Source: Guyparkeria hydrothermalis (lineage in GTDB: Bacteria; Pseudomonadota; Gammaproteobacteria; Halothiobacillales; Halothiobacillaceae). Taken from it: 64,000 nucleotides of DNA. The stretch covers positions 1 to 64,000 of the forward strand of contig NZ_JAJSEE010000001.1 in NCBI RefSeq assembly GCF_023555375.1, read 5' to 3'. The number at the start of each line of letters is the position of its first letter. The first letter of the stretch is position 1. The position numbers and the translations under genes were made by a program. The notes beneath the pieces were generated by a model. The model was not told the origin of the DNA. It did no database searches and was given only the letters and a program-made list of their open reading frames with translations. This document shows positions 16,389 through 24,640 of the stretch, piece after piece.

Positions 16389-17417
16389 ATGGACCTGTAT
16401 CCCCTCCTCCGCCCCCTGCTGTTCCGCCTCGATCCGGAAACGGCCCACCGCGTCACGCTGACCCTGCTCGATCTCGCGGCCCGCACGCCGTGGTGCGGCA
16501 TGCAGCGTCGCGGGGTCCCGGCGGACCCCACCACGGTCATGGGCCTGGACTTCCCCAACCGGGTCGGACTGGCCGCCGGCCTGGACAAGAACGCCGCGCA
16601 CATCGCCGGCCTATCCTGCCTGGGCTTCGGCTTTCTCGAGGTGGGCACGCTGACCCCGCGCGCCCAGCCGGGCAATCCCGCGCCGCGCCTGTTCCGACTC
16701 ACCGACGCCGAGGCCCTGATCAACCGGATGGGCTTCAACAACGACGGCATCGAGTCGGCGCTGGCGAACATCGCCGCCGCGCCGCGCAGCGTGCCGCTGG
16801 GCATCAACCTGGGCAAGAACTTCGACACCCCCATCGAGGGGGCACTCGACGATTACCGCACGGGGCTGGCCGCCGTGTATGACCAAGCCGATTACGTCAC
16901 CATCAACATCTCCTCGCCCAACACTGCCAACCTGCGCAACCTCCAGGGCGGCGAGGCCTTCACCGCGCTGCTGGCCGGACTGGCCGAGGAACGCGAGCGC
17001 CTGCGCGACGAGAGCGGGCGACACGTGCCGCTTGCGATCAAGATCGCCCCGGACATCGAGGACGAGGAGTTCCCGGCACTGGTCGACGCGCTGGTCGCCC
17101 ACGGCATCGATGCGGTGATCGCCACCAATACGACCATCGGGCGACCGCTGGTCTCGGGCCTGCCGCAGGCCGACGAAGCCGGCGGGCTCTCCGGCCGCCC
17201 GGTACGGGAGCGCTCGACCGAGGTGATCGCCGCCCTGCGCGAGCGCTTGCCGGACGATTTCCCGATCATCGGGGTGGGCGGTATCGATTCGGGAGACATG
17301 GCACTGGAGAAGATCCGCGCCGGCGCCGACCTGGTGCAGGTCTACACGGGACTCATCTACCGCGGCCCGCAGCTGGTGCGCGACGTGGCCCGCGCCCTGG
17401 CCGAGTCCGACGACTAA
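16389..17417 (+). CDS. pyrD: Dihydroorotate dehydrogenase (quinone), class 2
   Basis: Membrane-associated FMN enzyme that oxidises dihydroorotate to orotate using quinone, the fourth step of pyrimidine synthesis. The 342-residue length and N-terminal amphipathic helix ([17 protein letters not shown]) fit class 2. Visible features include [17 protein letters not shown] (FMN), the catalytic serine block [12 protein letters not shown] and [18 protein letters not shown] (phosphate site). A longer open frame upstream is rejected because the ATG at 16389 gives the standard class-2 N-terminus. A TACAAT -10 lies at 16332-16337 without a clear -35. It is the only plus-strand gene between 4574 and 24641. 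Confidence 0.96.
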   Translation: MDLYPLLRPLLFRLDPETAHRVTLTLLDLAARTPWCGMQRRGVPADPTTVMGLDFPNRVGLAAGLDKNAAHIAGLSCLGFGFLEVGTLTPRAQPGNPAPRLFRLTDAEALINRMGFNNDGIESALANIAAAPRSVPLGINLGKNFDTPIEGALDDYRTGLAAVYDQADYVTINISSPNTANLRNLQGGEAFTALLAGLAEERERLRDESGRHVPLAIKIAPDIEDEEFPALVDALVAHGIDAVIATNTTIGRPLVSGLPQADEAGGLSGRPVRERSTEVIAALRERLPDDFPIIGVGGIDSGDMALEKIRAGADLVQVYTGLIYRGPQLVRDVARALAESDD

Positions 17418-17431
17418 GGACTACGCCTGGC

Positions 17432-18187
17432 TCAACCGCCGCGACGTACGGCACAGACCGGGCAGCCCGGGTCCTGGCGATACTTGACGGTGCGCCACTC
17501 GGCATCCTTGAGATCGAACAGCGCCAGTCGGCCGACCAGCGGCCGGCCGGCCCCGGCAAGCACCTTGATTGCCTCGGCGGCCTGCAGGCTGCCGATCATG
17601 CCCACCAGCGGCGAGAGCACGCCGGTCTCGGCGCAGCGCAACTCGTCCTCACCCTCCTCGCGGTACAGGCAGCGATAACAGGGGGCGTCCGGATCGCGGT
17701 GATCGAACACGGTCACCTGGCCGGCCCACTGGATCGCCGCCCCGGAAACGAGCGGCACGCGCCGCTCGGCACATGCCGCGTTGAGCGCGAAACGCAGATC
17801 GAAGTTGTCCGAGCAATCGACCACCAGGTCGACCCGCTCCACCGCCTCGGCCAGGCGGTCGCCCGCCAGCTTCTCCTCGACCGGGACCAGCCGCACCTCG
17901 GGGTTGATCTCGGCCAGACGGGCGGCGGCGGAGGCCACCTTGCTCTGTCCGACACGCGCCTGGTCATGCACGATCTGACGCTGGAGGTTGGAGAGATCGA
18001 CCCGGTCGAAGTCGGCCAGGTGAAGCTCGCCCACCCCGCTTGCAGCCAGGTACATCGAGACGGGCGAGCCGAGCCCGCCCAGCCCGACGATCAGCACGCG
18101 GGCATCGAGCAGGCGCTCCTGCCCCTCGTAATCCAGTCCATCGAGCATGATGTGGCGCCCGTAGCGCAGCAATTGGTCGTCTTTCAT
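17432..18187 (-). CDS. moeB: MoeB/ThiF-type sulfur-carrier adenylyltransferase
   Basis: E1-like enzyme that adenylates the C-terminal Gly-Gly of MoaD or ThiS to prime sulfur transfer for molybdopterin or thiazole. The 251-residue product has the ATP loop VLIVGLGGLGSPV, the substrate Arg/Asp region DRVDLSNLQRQIVHD, and two zinc pairs CYRC and CPVC. No rhodanese domain is fused, so it resembles E. coli MoeB/ThiF. Which carrier it serves is uncertain: neither moaD nor thiS is adjacent, although thiE is elsewhere in the window. It ends 14 bases from the convergent pyrD stop. Confidence 0.9.
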   Translation of the reverse strand: MKDDQLLRYGRHIMLDGLDYEGQERLLDARVLIVGLGGLGSPVSMYLAASGVGELHLADFDRVDLSNLQRQIVHDQARVGQSKVASAAARLAEINPEVRLVPVEEKLAGDRLAEAVERVDLVVDCSDNFDLRFALNAACAERRVPLVSGAAIQWAGQVTVFDHRDPDAPCYRCLYREEGEDELRCAETGVLSPLVGMIGSLQAAEAIKVLAGAGRPLVGRLALFDLKDAEWRTVKYRQDPGCPVCAVRRGG

Positions 18188-18235
18188 TGCCAGTCAATCG
18201 TCAGAATGAGCCATCGTTACGTGCCGGAACGCAAA

Positions 18236-18256
18236 TGCCCGGCCAGGGGCCGGGCA
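18236..18256 (-). terminator. Hairpin after the 138-residue unknown gene, weak terminator
   Basis: Perfect 9-bp arms TGCCCGGCC / GGCCGGGCA around AGG, followed on the minus strand by only TTT. A second perfect palindrome, GGGTGATC/GATCACCC, lies at 18263-18278. Together they occupy the 109-base gap ahead of moeB and may attenuate read-through. Confidence 0.4.
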
Positions 18257-18296
18257 CCGAAGGGGTGATCGATCACCCGCTATTCATGACGCGGGA

Positions 18297-18713
18297 TTAC
18301 AGGTAATGGCGCCAGGGGTCGTCGGATCGGTCGCCCTGATCCTCGACGTGTCGCTCACGGACCGCGCCTGCCTCCCCGGTCGGCCGGTATTTCTGCGGCG
18401 GCAGGTTGCAGCCGTCCAGCCCCAGGGCCTCGCGCTGGTTCTGCTCGGTGTAATCGACCAGGGCGCACTTGAGCTTTTCCAAAAGCGCGGCGTCGAGGTG
18501 AAAGCCCGAGGCCTGCAGTGCCTGGCGGATGGCCTTCAGGCAGATGCCGGACAGGTCGTACTCGACCTCGAGGCAGAGCGGCCCGCGCCGTCTGGCGGCG
18601 ATCACCCCCGGCAGCCACCGGGCGAACGCCTCCGCGGCTCGTGCCGGCTCACCTTCCTGGTGCGGGCCACGAAACCAGATTTCGTGCATCTTGATCAGTT
18701 GCTTGTCTTCCAT
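18297..18713 (-). CDS. Conserved-looking protein of unknown function
   Basis: I do not recognise this 138-residue protein. It starts MEDKQLIKMHEIWFRG and has an N-terminal segment (about 1-90) with alternating helix and strand propensity: ARWLPGVIAARRRGPLCLEV, DLSGICLKAIRQALQASGF. A hydrophilic tail (DQGDRSDDPWRHYL) follows. The FRG..EGEP and KAIRQALQASGFHLD patterns give it the look of a small ferredoxin-like or HMA-like fold, but the metal-binding CxxC is missing. It has no signal peptide or TM segment, so it is probably cytoplasmic. It lies upstream of moeB in the same direction; a miniature inverted-repeat element sits 46 bases before its start. Confidence 0.65.
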   Translation of the reverse strand: MEDKQLIKMHEIWFRGPHQEGEPARAAEAFARWLPGVIAARRRGPLCLEVEYDLSGICLKAIRQALQASGFHLDAALLEKLKCALVDYTEQNQREALGLDGCNLPPQKYRPTGEAGAVRERHVEDQGDRSDDPWRHYL

Positions 18714-18759
18714 GCCGGCGCCTTGCCTTCCGCCCTGTACGAGTCAAGACTAACGCAGT

Positions 18760-18858
18760 TAGGGAAGGTCTGCACGAATGCCATATCGCTCTGAGTGCCT
18801 TGATCACGAACGACTCACCAAGCCTTCAGTCGTATGGCATTCGTGCAGACCTTCCCTA
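18760..18858. mobile_element. Miniature inverted-repeat element, copy A (99 bp)
   Basis: Perfect 26-bp terminal inverted repeats (18760-18785 and 18833-18858) beginning TAGGGAAGGTCTGCACGAAT. The 47-bp interior includes CCTTGATCACGAACGACTC, matching the sub-terminal part of copy B. It has no coding capacity. It lies between prmC (ends at 18892) and the 138-residue unknown gene. TA at both edges suggests a TA target duplication. Confidence 0.8.
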
Positions 18859-18891
18859 GTCAGGCGAACCAAGATGGACGTATCGCGAGGA

Positions 18892-19779
18892 TCAGCCGGG
18901 ACGCCGCCCGCCGGTCACGCGCGGCTGCTTGCCGAGATCGCGCCGCGTCTCGATGGCCTCGAAACCGGCCTGGTCAAGCAGCGCCGCCACCGCGTCGGCC
19001 TGTTCGAACCCATGCTCGAACAAGAGCCAACCGCCCGGTCGCAAGACCGACGAGGCCTGCTCGACGATGCGCCGGTAGTCGGCCAGGCCGGCATCGGCGG
19101 CGACCAGGGCCTCGACCGGTTCGTGGCGCACGTCACCCAGACGCAGGTGCGGGTCGTCGGCGTCGATGTAGGGCGGATTGCTGACGATCAGATCGACCGA
19201 TTCGGGGGCCACCGCGGACAGCCAGTCGCCCTGCCATATCCCCATGCCCACCGAGGCGCCCTGCTCGGCAAGAAAGGCGCGGTTCCGGGCCGCCAGTCGG
19301 GTCGCCGTCTCGCTGCGATCGACCGCGTGCACACAGGCAGCCGGCCGTTCGGCGGCGATCGACAGGCCGATCGCGCCCGTGCCCGTGCCCAGATCCAGCA
19401 CGCAAGGAGCGGTCCGCTCGGGGAGCCGCTCGAGGGCCCACTCGACCAGGACCTCGGTGTCCGGCCGGGGAATCAGCACGCCCGGCGCGGTCTGGAAGCG
19501 ATAGCGCCAGAAACCCCGTTCCCCGACCAGGTAGGCGACCGGCTCACCTGCCGCGCGCCGATCGCAGAGACGGTCGACGGCCGCGCGCGTGTCGGCGTCC
19601 AGGGGGCGGTCGCCCCGCAGCATCAGCGCCGTGGTATCCAGGCCGGTCACGAACCCGGCCAGCAGGCGGGCCTCGAACAAGGCCTCGCCCCGGTCGCAGC
19701 CGCGACCGGCGGCAATCCGTTCCGCCCCCCGGCGCAGCACAGTATCTAGGCTCTCGCCGGCACCCTCGTCCCCGATCAC
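18892..19779 (-). CDS. prmC: Release-factor glutamine methyltransferase
   Basis: S-adenosylmethionine-dependent enzyme that N5-methylates the glutamine of the GGQ motif in RF1 and RF2. The 295-residue product has the N-terminal helical recognition domain, the SAM motif VLDLGTGTGAIGLSIA and the catalytic VSNPPYIDADD. GTG at 19779 is preceded by GAGGAAGG and sits 13 bases after the prfA stop, so its RF1 substrate is encoded just upstream in the same operon, as in E. coli. Confidence 0.96.
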   Translation of the reverse strand: MIGDEGAGESLDTVLRRGAERIAAGRGCDRGEALFEARLLAGFVTGLDTTALMLRGDRPLDADTRAAVDRLCDRRAAGEPVAYLVGERGFWRYRFQTAPGVLIPRPDTEVLVEWALERLPERTAPCVLDLGTGTGAIGLSIAAERPAACVHAVDRSETATRLAARNRAFLAEQGASVGMGIWQGDWLSAVAPESVDLIVSNPPYIDADDPHLRLGDVRHEPVEALVAADAGLADYRRIVEQASSVLRPGGWLLFEHGFEQADAVAALLDQAGFEAIETRRDLGKQPRVTGGRRPG

Positions 19780-19792
19780 GCGCCTTCCTCGA

Positions 19793-20884
19793 TCACATGC
19801 CGTCCTGGGCCAATGCCTCGAGCTGCTCGGCCTGGTCGGCCTGGCGCAGCGGCACCACCACCTGGGCGAGGTCGCCGTCGAGGATCTTGTCGAGCTGGTG
19901 GACCGTCAGGTTGATGCGGTGGTCGGTCACCCGCCCCTGCGGGAAGTTGTAGGTGCGGATACGGTCGGAACGATCGCCGCTTCCCACCAGGGCCTTGCGA
20001 CTCGCCGCCGTCGCCGCCGCCTGTTCCCGGCGCGCCTCGTCGGCGAGCTTTGCCGCCAGCAGGTCCATGGCCCGGGCGCGGTTCTTGTGCTGGGAACGCT
20101 CCTCCTGACACTCGACCACCGTACCGGTGGGCAGGTGCGTGATGCGGATGGCCGAGTCGGTCTTGTTGACGTGCTGACCGCCGGCACCCGAGGCGCGGAA
20201 CGTATCGACGCGCAGGTCGCCCGCGTTGATCTCCGGCGCCTCGGCGGCCGGGATCACCGGCATGACCGCCACGGTGGCCGCCGAGGTGTGGATGCGACCC
20301 TGGGTCTCGGTGACCGGCACGCGTTGCACGCGGTGCGCGCCGGACTCGAACTTCAGCCAGGCGTAGACGCCATCGCCGCTGACCCGACTGATCAATTCAC
20401 GGTAACCGCCGTGCTCGCCCTCGGAGGCGGACAGCACCTCGACCTTCCAGCCCTGGGATTCGGCGAAGCGCCCGTACATGCGAAACAGGTCGCCGGCGAA
20501 GATGGCGGCCTCGTCACCGCCGGCCCCGGCGCGGATCTCGAGGAACACGTCGCCCTCGTCGTTCGGGTCCTCGGGCAGGAGCTGGCGCTCGATCTCCGCG
20601 TCCAGTTCGGCGTGGCGCGACTCGAGCTCGGCCAGTTCCTCGCGCGCCATCTCGGCCATGTCGGGATCATCGCCCTCGACCAGCGCGCGTGCCTCGGTCA
20701 GGTCGCGTTCGATGGCTCGATAGGCTTCGACATTCCTCACCAGCGATTCGAGCTTGGCGTATTCGCGCGACAGGCGCTGGAAGCGTTCCTGGTCGCCGAT
20801 CACCTCGGGGTCGGCGAGCAGAGCGGTGACTTCCTCGAAACGTTCGACAAGGCTGTCGAGCCGGGCGGCCAGGGCGTGATGCAT
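19793..20884 (-). CDS. prfA: Peptide chain release factor 1
   Basis: Recognises UAA and UAG in the ribosomal A site and triggers peptidyl-tRNA hydrolysis. The 363 residues match the family. The catalytic GGQ occurs in [20 protein letters not shown], and the decoding-domain region [20 protein letters not shown] is intact. It lies between hemA and prmC (85-base and 13-base gaps), the conserved gammaproteobacterial order. Confidence 0.97.
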   Translation of the reverse strand: MHHALAARLDSLVERFEEVTALLADPEVIGDQERFQRLSREYAKLESLVRNVEAYRAIERDLTEARALVEGDDPDMAEMAREELAELESRHAELDAEIERQLLPEDPNDEGDVFLEIRAGAGGDEAAIFAGDLFRMYGRFAESQGWKVEVLSASEGEHGGYRELISRVSGDGVYAWLKFESGAHRVQRVPVTETQGRIHTSAATVAVMPVIPAAEAPEINAGDLRVDTFRASGAGGQHVNKTDSAIRITHLPTGTVVECQEERSQHKNRARAMDLLAAKLADEARREQAAATAASRKALVGSGDRSDRIRTYNFPQGRVTDHRINLTVHQLDKILDGDLAQVVVPLRQADQAEQLEALAQDGM

Positions 20885-20968
20885 AGAGGGGATTCGGGTA
20901 CGAAAAAGTGAGGGGAACGAACAGTCACAGGAGCGGCGCCCGGCCGAGTGGCGGGCGCAGGGCCTTTG

Positions 20969-22297
20969 CTAGCGCTCGCGGTCGTCGTTCGGATTGCGAT
21001 TGCCCCACTGACCCACGGGCAAGGCGCGCTGGGCCAGCGACTCGGCGTCCTCGTCGAGGCCGACCACGTGGGAGACGCTCTGGACGGTGGCGAGATCGCC
21101 GCTGACACAGGCCTGGCGGAGCACCACCGTCGGCTGGTGGATCAGACGGTTGGTGAGCGTGCGGGCCAGGTAGTCGAGCGCCTCCTGCGGATCACGCCCC
21201 GACTGCATCATGGAGCGCGCCCGGGCGAGGGTTTCGTCGCGCATGGCCTCGGCACGACGCCGGTAGTTACGGATCAGCTCGGCGCCGGTCTGCAACTGCA
21301 CCCATTGCAGGAAATGCTCGACCTGCACGTCGATGATCTCCTCGGCCTGCTCGGCGGCCTCGCGGCGGCTGCGCTGGCCCTCGTCGATCACCGTCTTGAG
21401 GTCGTCGACCGTGTAGAGATACACGTCCTGCAGGTTGCCCACCTGCGGCTCGATGTCGCGCGGCACGGCGATGTCGACCATGAAGATGGGGCGACGCTTG
21501 CGCTCGCGGATCGCCTGCTCGACCGCGCCCTTGCCGAGCACCGGCAGGGAACTGCCGGTCGAGGAGATCACGATGTCGGCCCGGTGCAGGTGGGCGGGGA
21601 TGTCGCCCAGGCCGATGGCGCTGCCCTGGTACTGCTCGGCGAGCATGTGGGCACGCTCGATCGACCGGTTGGCGACGATCACCTTGGTCAGGCCGGCCGA
21701 CTGCAGGTGGCGCGCGCACAGCTCGATCGTCTCGCCGGCACCGATCAGCAGCGCGGTCTTTTCCTCGAGCGAACCGAAGATCTGGCGCGCCAGGCTCACG
21801 GCGGCGAAGGCCACCGACACGGGGGAGGCACCGATCTGCGTGTCGGTGCGCACCTGCTTGGCCACGGCGAAGGTGTTCTGGAACAGGCGACCCAGGATCG
21901 GGCCCAGGGCATTGGCGTCCTGCGCGAGCGTGAACGCGTCCTTGATCTGGCCGAGGATCTGCGGCTCGCCCAGCACCATCGAGTCGAGCCCGCAGGCCAC
22001 GCGCATCAGGTGGCGAATGGCCGATTCGTCGGTGTGGGCATAGACGTAAGGGGCCAGCGCCTCGGGCGACATCTGGTGGAACGTCGCCAGCCACTCGACC
22101 AGCTCGTCGGTGACGCACTCGGCGTGGGTGTAGATCTCGGTGCGGTTGCAGGTCGAGACGATCGCCGCCTCGCGCGCGCCGCCGTCGTCAAGCAATTCCT
22201 TGAGCGCGTTGTGCACGCGATCGGGGCCGAACGCGATCCGCTCGCGCACGTCCACCGGTGCGGTCTTGTGGTTAACCCCGAAGGCGATCAGTGACAT
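20969..22297 (-). CDS. hemA: Glutamyl-tRNA reductase
   Basis: First committed step of C5 tetrapyrrole synthesis: NADPH-dependent reduction of Glu-tRNA to glutamate-1-semialdehyde. The 442-residue protein starts MSLIAFGVNHKTAPVDVRER, with the catalytic cysteine in AIVSTCNRTEIY and the NADPH region LIGAGETIELCARHL. The ATG at 22297 is chosen over one seven codons upstream because it gives the standard N-terminus. The next enzyme, hemL, is in the window at 61304 but unlinked. It leads the hemA-prfA-prmC operon. Confidence 0.96.
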   Translation of the reverse strand: MSLIAFGVNHKTAPVDVRERIAFGPDRVHNALKELLDDGGAREAAIVSTCNRTEIYTHAECVTDELVEWLATFHQMSPEALAPYVYAHTDESAIRHLMRVACGLDSMVLGEPQILGQIKDAFTLAQDANALGPILGRLFQNTFAVAKQVRTDTQIGASPVSVAFAAVSLARQIFGSLEEKTALLIGAGETIELCARHLQSAGLTKVIVANRSIERAHMLAEQYQGSAIGLGDIPAHLHRADIVISSTGSSLPVLGKGAVEQAIRERKRRPIFMVDIAVPRDIEPQVGNLQDVYLYTVDDLKTVIDEGQRSRREAAEQAEEIIDVQVEHFLQWVQLQTGAELIRNYRRRAEAMRDETLARARSMMQSGRDPQEALDYLARTLTNRLIHQPTVVLRQACVSGDLATVQSVSHVVGLDEDAESLAQRALPVGQWGNRNPNDDRER

Positions 22298-22345
22298 GGC
22301 GGAATTATAGCCTCGCACACCCGAGTTTGACGATCCCCGCGGGCA

Positions 22346-23197
22346 TCACCAGTTACCCCGCCGGCCGATACCGCCCAGCCGCCGGTCGAGCGACCGGCCC
22401 AGACGGCCGGGCCAGTAGCGCAGGGTACCGACGAACAGCGCCGCCACCCCGATCAGTGCGACCAGCCAGTTGGCCCACACGCCCTGCGGGTAACCCACGT
22501 CCACCCAGGGGGCCCCGAGCGCGCACACCGCGCAGACGAACACCGCGACCGGCACGGGCCAGCGGGCGTGACGCGCCGCCGGCCACCGATCGACCAGCCA
22601 GACCGCCGCGACCACCGACACCAGGCCGACGATCGCCCCGGCGAGCACGTCGGTCGGCCAGTGCACGCCGGCAACCATGCGCGAGATGCCCATGATCGAG
22701 GCCACCGCCAGCAGCAGCGCCACCCAGGGCCAGCGCGGCCGCAGCCCGAGGATCAGGAGGCCGGCAAAGGTAAACGCCGTCACGGTGTGACCGGAGGGAA
22801 ACGCCTCGGAACGGATCGAATGCCCAATCAGGTGGAAGGCATCCGACCCGAGCACGCCGGGCGGGCGCAGGATGTCCAGGCCGGGTTTGAGCGTGTGGGT
22901 GATTGCCGTGGCGACGATCGCGGCGAACAGCATCAGGATCGCCAGGCGCGGGCGCCAGAGGACAAACGGCAACAACAGCCCGAGCGTGAGCCAGGTATCG
23001 GCCAGGGCGTTGATGCCGGCCCAGAACGGCTGGGTTGCCTCGACGCCCCCGAGCGCGTTGAAGACATGAAACAGCGACTCACGGGCACCCGGCCAGACGA
23101 ACACGCCCGCCAGCAGCACGGCGGCGGTCAGCACGAACGCCCAGACCAGCTGGGTGGCCGTGTCCGGGTCGCGGGCCAACTGAGGCTGGTGGCTCAT
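22346..23197 (-). CDS. PAP2-family membrane phosphatase
   Basis: Integral-membrane phosphatase of the PAP2 superfamily; relatives dephosphorylate undecaprenyl pyrophosphate, phosphatidate or lipid A. The 283-residue protein has the three catalytic motifs: KPGLDILRPP (C1), FPSGHT (C2) and SRMVAGVHWPTD (C3), among six or more hydrophobic segments. About 60 residues after C3 form an extra pair of hydrophobic segments and a basic tail. It overlaps the upstream glycosyltransferase by 4 bases (ATGA), so the two probably act on a shared lipid carrier. Substrate unknown. Confidence 0.9.
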   Translation of the reverse strand: MSHQPQLARDPDTATQLVWAFVLTAAVLLAGVFVWPGARESLFHVFNALGGVEATQPFWAGINALADTWLTLGLLLPFVLWRPRLAILMLFAAIVATAITHTLKPGLDILRPPGVLGSDAFHLIGHSIRSEAFPSGHTVTAFTFAGLLILGLRPRWPWVALLLAVASIMGISRMVAGVHWPTDVLAGAIVGLVSVVAAVWLVDRWPAARHARWPVPVAVFVCAVCALGAPWVDVGYPQGVWANWLVALIGVAALFVGTLRYWPGRLGRSLDRRLGGIGRRGNW

Positions 23198-24237
23198 GCG
23201 GATTCCTCCCCGGCGGTTCGTTCCCCGCCCCGCTCGACCGCGTTGGGCATCCTGAAGGCATCGTTCTCGCCGGCGGCATCGAAGCGCGCCGGCAGGTGGT
23301 AGGTGCGCACATCACGTGACTCGTAGTAGGTCCGCGACAGCATCTCGGAGAGCACGCCGGTGGTCAGCATCTGCACCCCGATCAGGATGAACAGGATCGA
23401 GACCAGCAGCAGCGGCCGGTCGCCGATGTCGTGGCCGAGGATCTTCTCGATCAACAGGTAGAACATCCCCAGGCCGCCCAGCAGGCCGAACCCCGTGCCC
23501 AGCAGGCCGAAAAAGTGCGCCGGTCGCGCCGAGAAGCGCATGAAGAAGTAGACGCTGATCAGGTCGATGATCACGCGGAAGGTGCGCGACAGGCCGTACT
23601 TGGAGGTGCCCGCGGTGCGCGGGTGGTGGGTAACCACCTCCTCGGCGATCCGGCTCGGTGCCGTCTGGGTGGCCAGCCAGGCCGGAATGAAGCGGTGCAT
23701 CTCGCCGTACAGGCGCACGCCCTTGATTACGTCGGCGCGGAACACCTTGAGGCTGCAGCCGTAGTCGTGGAGGTTGACGCCGGTCAGTCGACGGATCAGA
23801 CGGTTGGCCAGCCACGAGGGCACCTTGCGTACCCAGTTGTCCTTGCGATCGCGCCGCCAGCCGGCAACCAGGTCAAGGTCCTCGCGCAGCAGCCGGTCGA
23901 CCATGCGCGGGATGTCGATGGGGTCGTTCTGCAGATCGCCGTCCATCGTGACGATCACCTCGCCCCGGGCGAGATCGATCCCCGCCTGCATCGCCGCGGT
24001 CTGGCCGAAGTTGCGGGTGAGCGGGATCGGACGGACGTGCGAACCGAAGGCCTCCCGTGCCTCGCGAATGCGCGCGACCGTGGCGTCCGACGACCCGTCG
24101 TCGACCAACAACAACTCCCACGCTCCGGTATACTCGGCCAATGCCTCGTGCACCCGATCGACCAGTGGCGAGACGTTCTCCTGCTCGTTGAACATCGGCA
24201 CGACGATGGAAAGCGGCGCGGCAAGTTGGGTTGTCAT
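23194..24237 (-). CDS. GT2 polyprenyl-phosphate glycosyltransferase (ArnC/GtrB-like)
   Basis: Predicted to transfer a sugar from a nucleotide donor to undecaprenyl phosphate on the cytoplasmic face. The 347 residues comprise a GT-A domain (SIVVPMFNEQENV, VDDGSSDAT, VTMDGDLQNDP), then two C-terminal TM helices (about 235-310). The ATG at 24237 gives the usual family N-terminus; a start 28 codons upstream adds only low-complexity sequence. It is coupled to the PAP2 gene. A pathway with the ArnT-like enzyme at 14657 is possible but unproven. Confidence 0.9.
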   Translation of the reverse strand: MTTQLAAPLSIVVPMFNEQENVSPLVDRVHEALAEYTGAWELLLVDDGSSDATVARIREAREAFGSHVRPIPLTRNFGQTAAMQAGIDLARGEVIVTMDGDLQNDPIDIPRMVDRLLREDLDLVAGWRRDRKDNWVRKVPSWLANRLIRRLTGVNLHDYGCSLKVFRADVIKGVRLYGEMHRFIPAWLATQTAPSRIAEEVVTHHPRTAGTSKYGLSRTFRVIIDLISVYFFMRFSARPAHFFGLLGTGFGLLGGLGMFYLLIEKILGHDIGDRPLLLVSILFILIGVQMLTTGVLSEMLSRTYYESRDVRTYHLPARFDAAGENDAFRMPNAVERGGERTAGEESA

Positions 24238-24295
24238 GGCGTGGGGCACCCCGTGGGAATGACTCGATGTCGGGTGGTGTGGTTGACGCATGTCC

Positions 24296-24322
24296 AATGC
24301 CGGGGCTCGGCGTCCCGGCATT
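24296..24322. repeat. Hairpin in the divergent 400-base gap
   Basis: Perfect 9-bp arms AATGCCGGG / CCCGGCATT around a 9-base loop. It lies in the 24238-24640 gap between divergent genes, where I see no gene or convincing promoter pair. It may be an operator or a leader hairpin for the glycosyltransferase. Confidence 0.4.
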
Positions 24323-24640
24323 GACCGGCGTGGCAGTCATCGCGCAAGCGAGACGAGACGGCACCCACGTCAAACCGCGGGGGCAGTGTACGGCAGGAAC
24401 GCCAGCCACCGCCACCACCCGGGCGGGTGCCGAATCCCGATTGCCGTCGCTACCGACCCGTTTTTCCGCAACGATTCGCCCCGGGCACCGGGGGCGATCC
24501 GACTTGACCCAAATCCGTAACGGCTTGATCCTCCATCCACGCATGAGCCACGGCCTACCTTCTATTGAACTCGCCTTTTCCGACGCGTCGACCCCACTCG
24601 GGGAGGCGCCCTCACTGCTGTTCCGGCCCTACCCGGCCAC

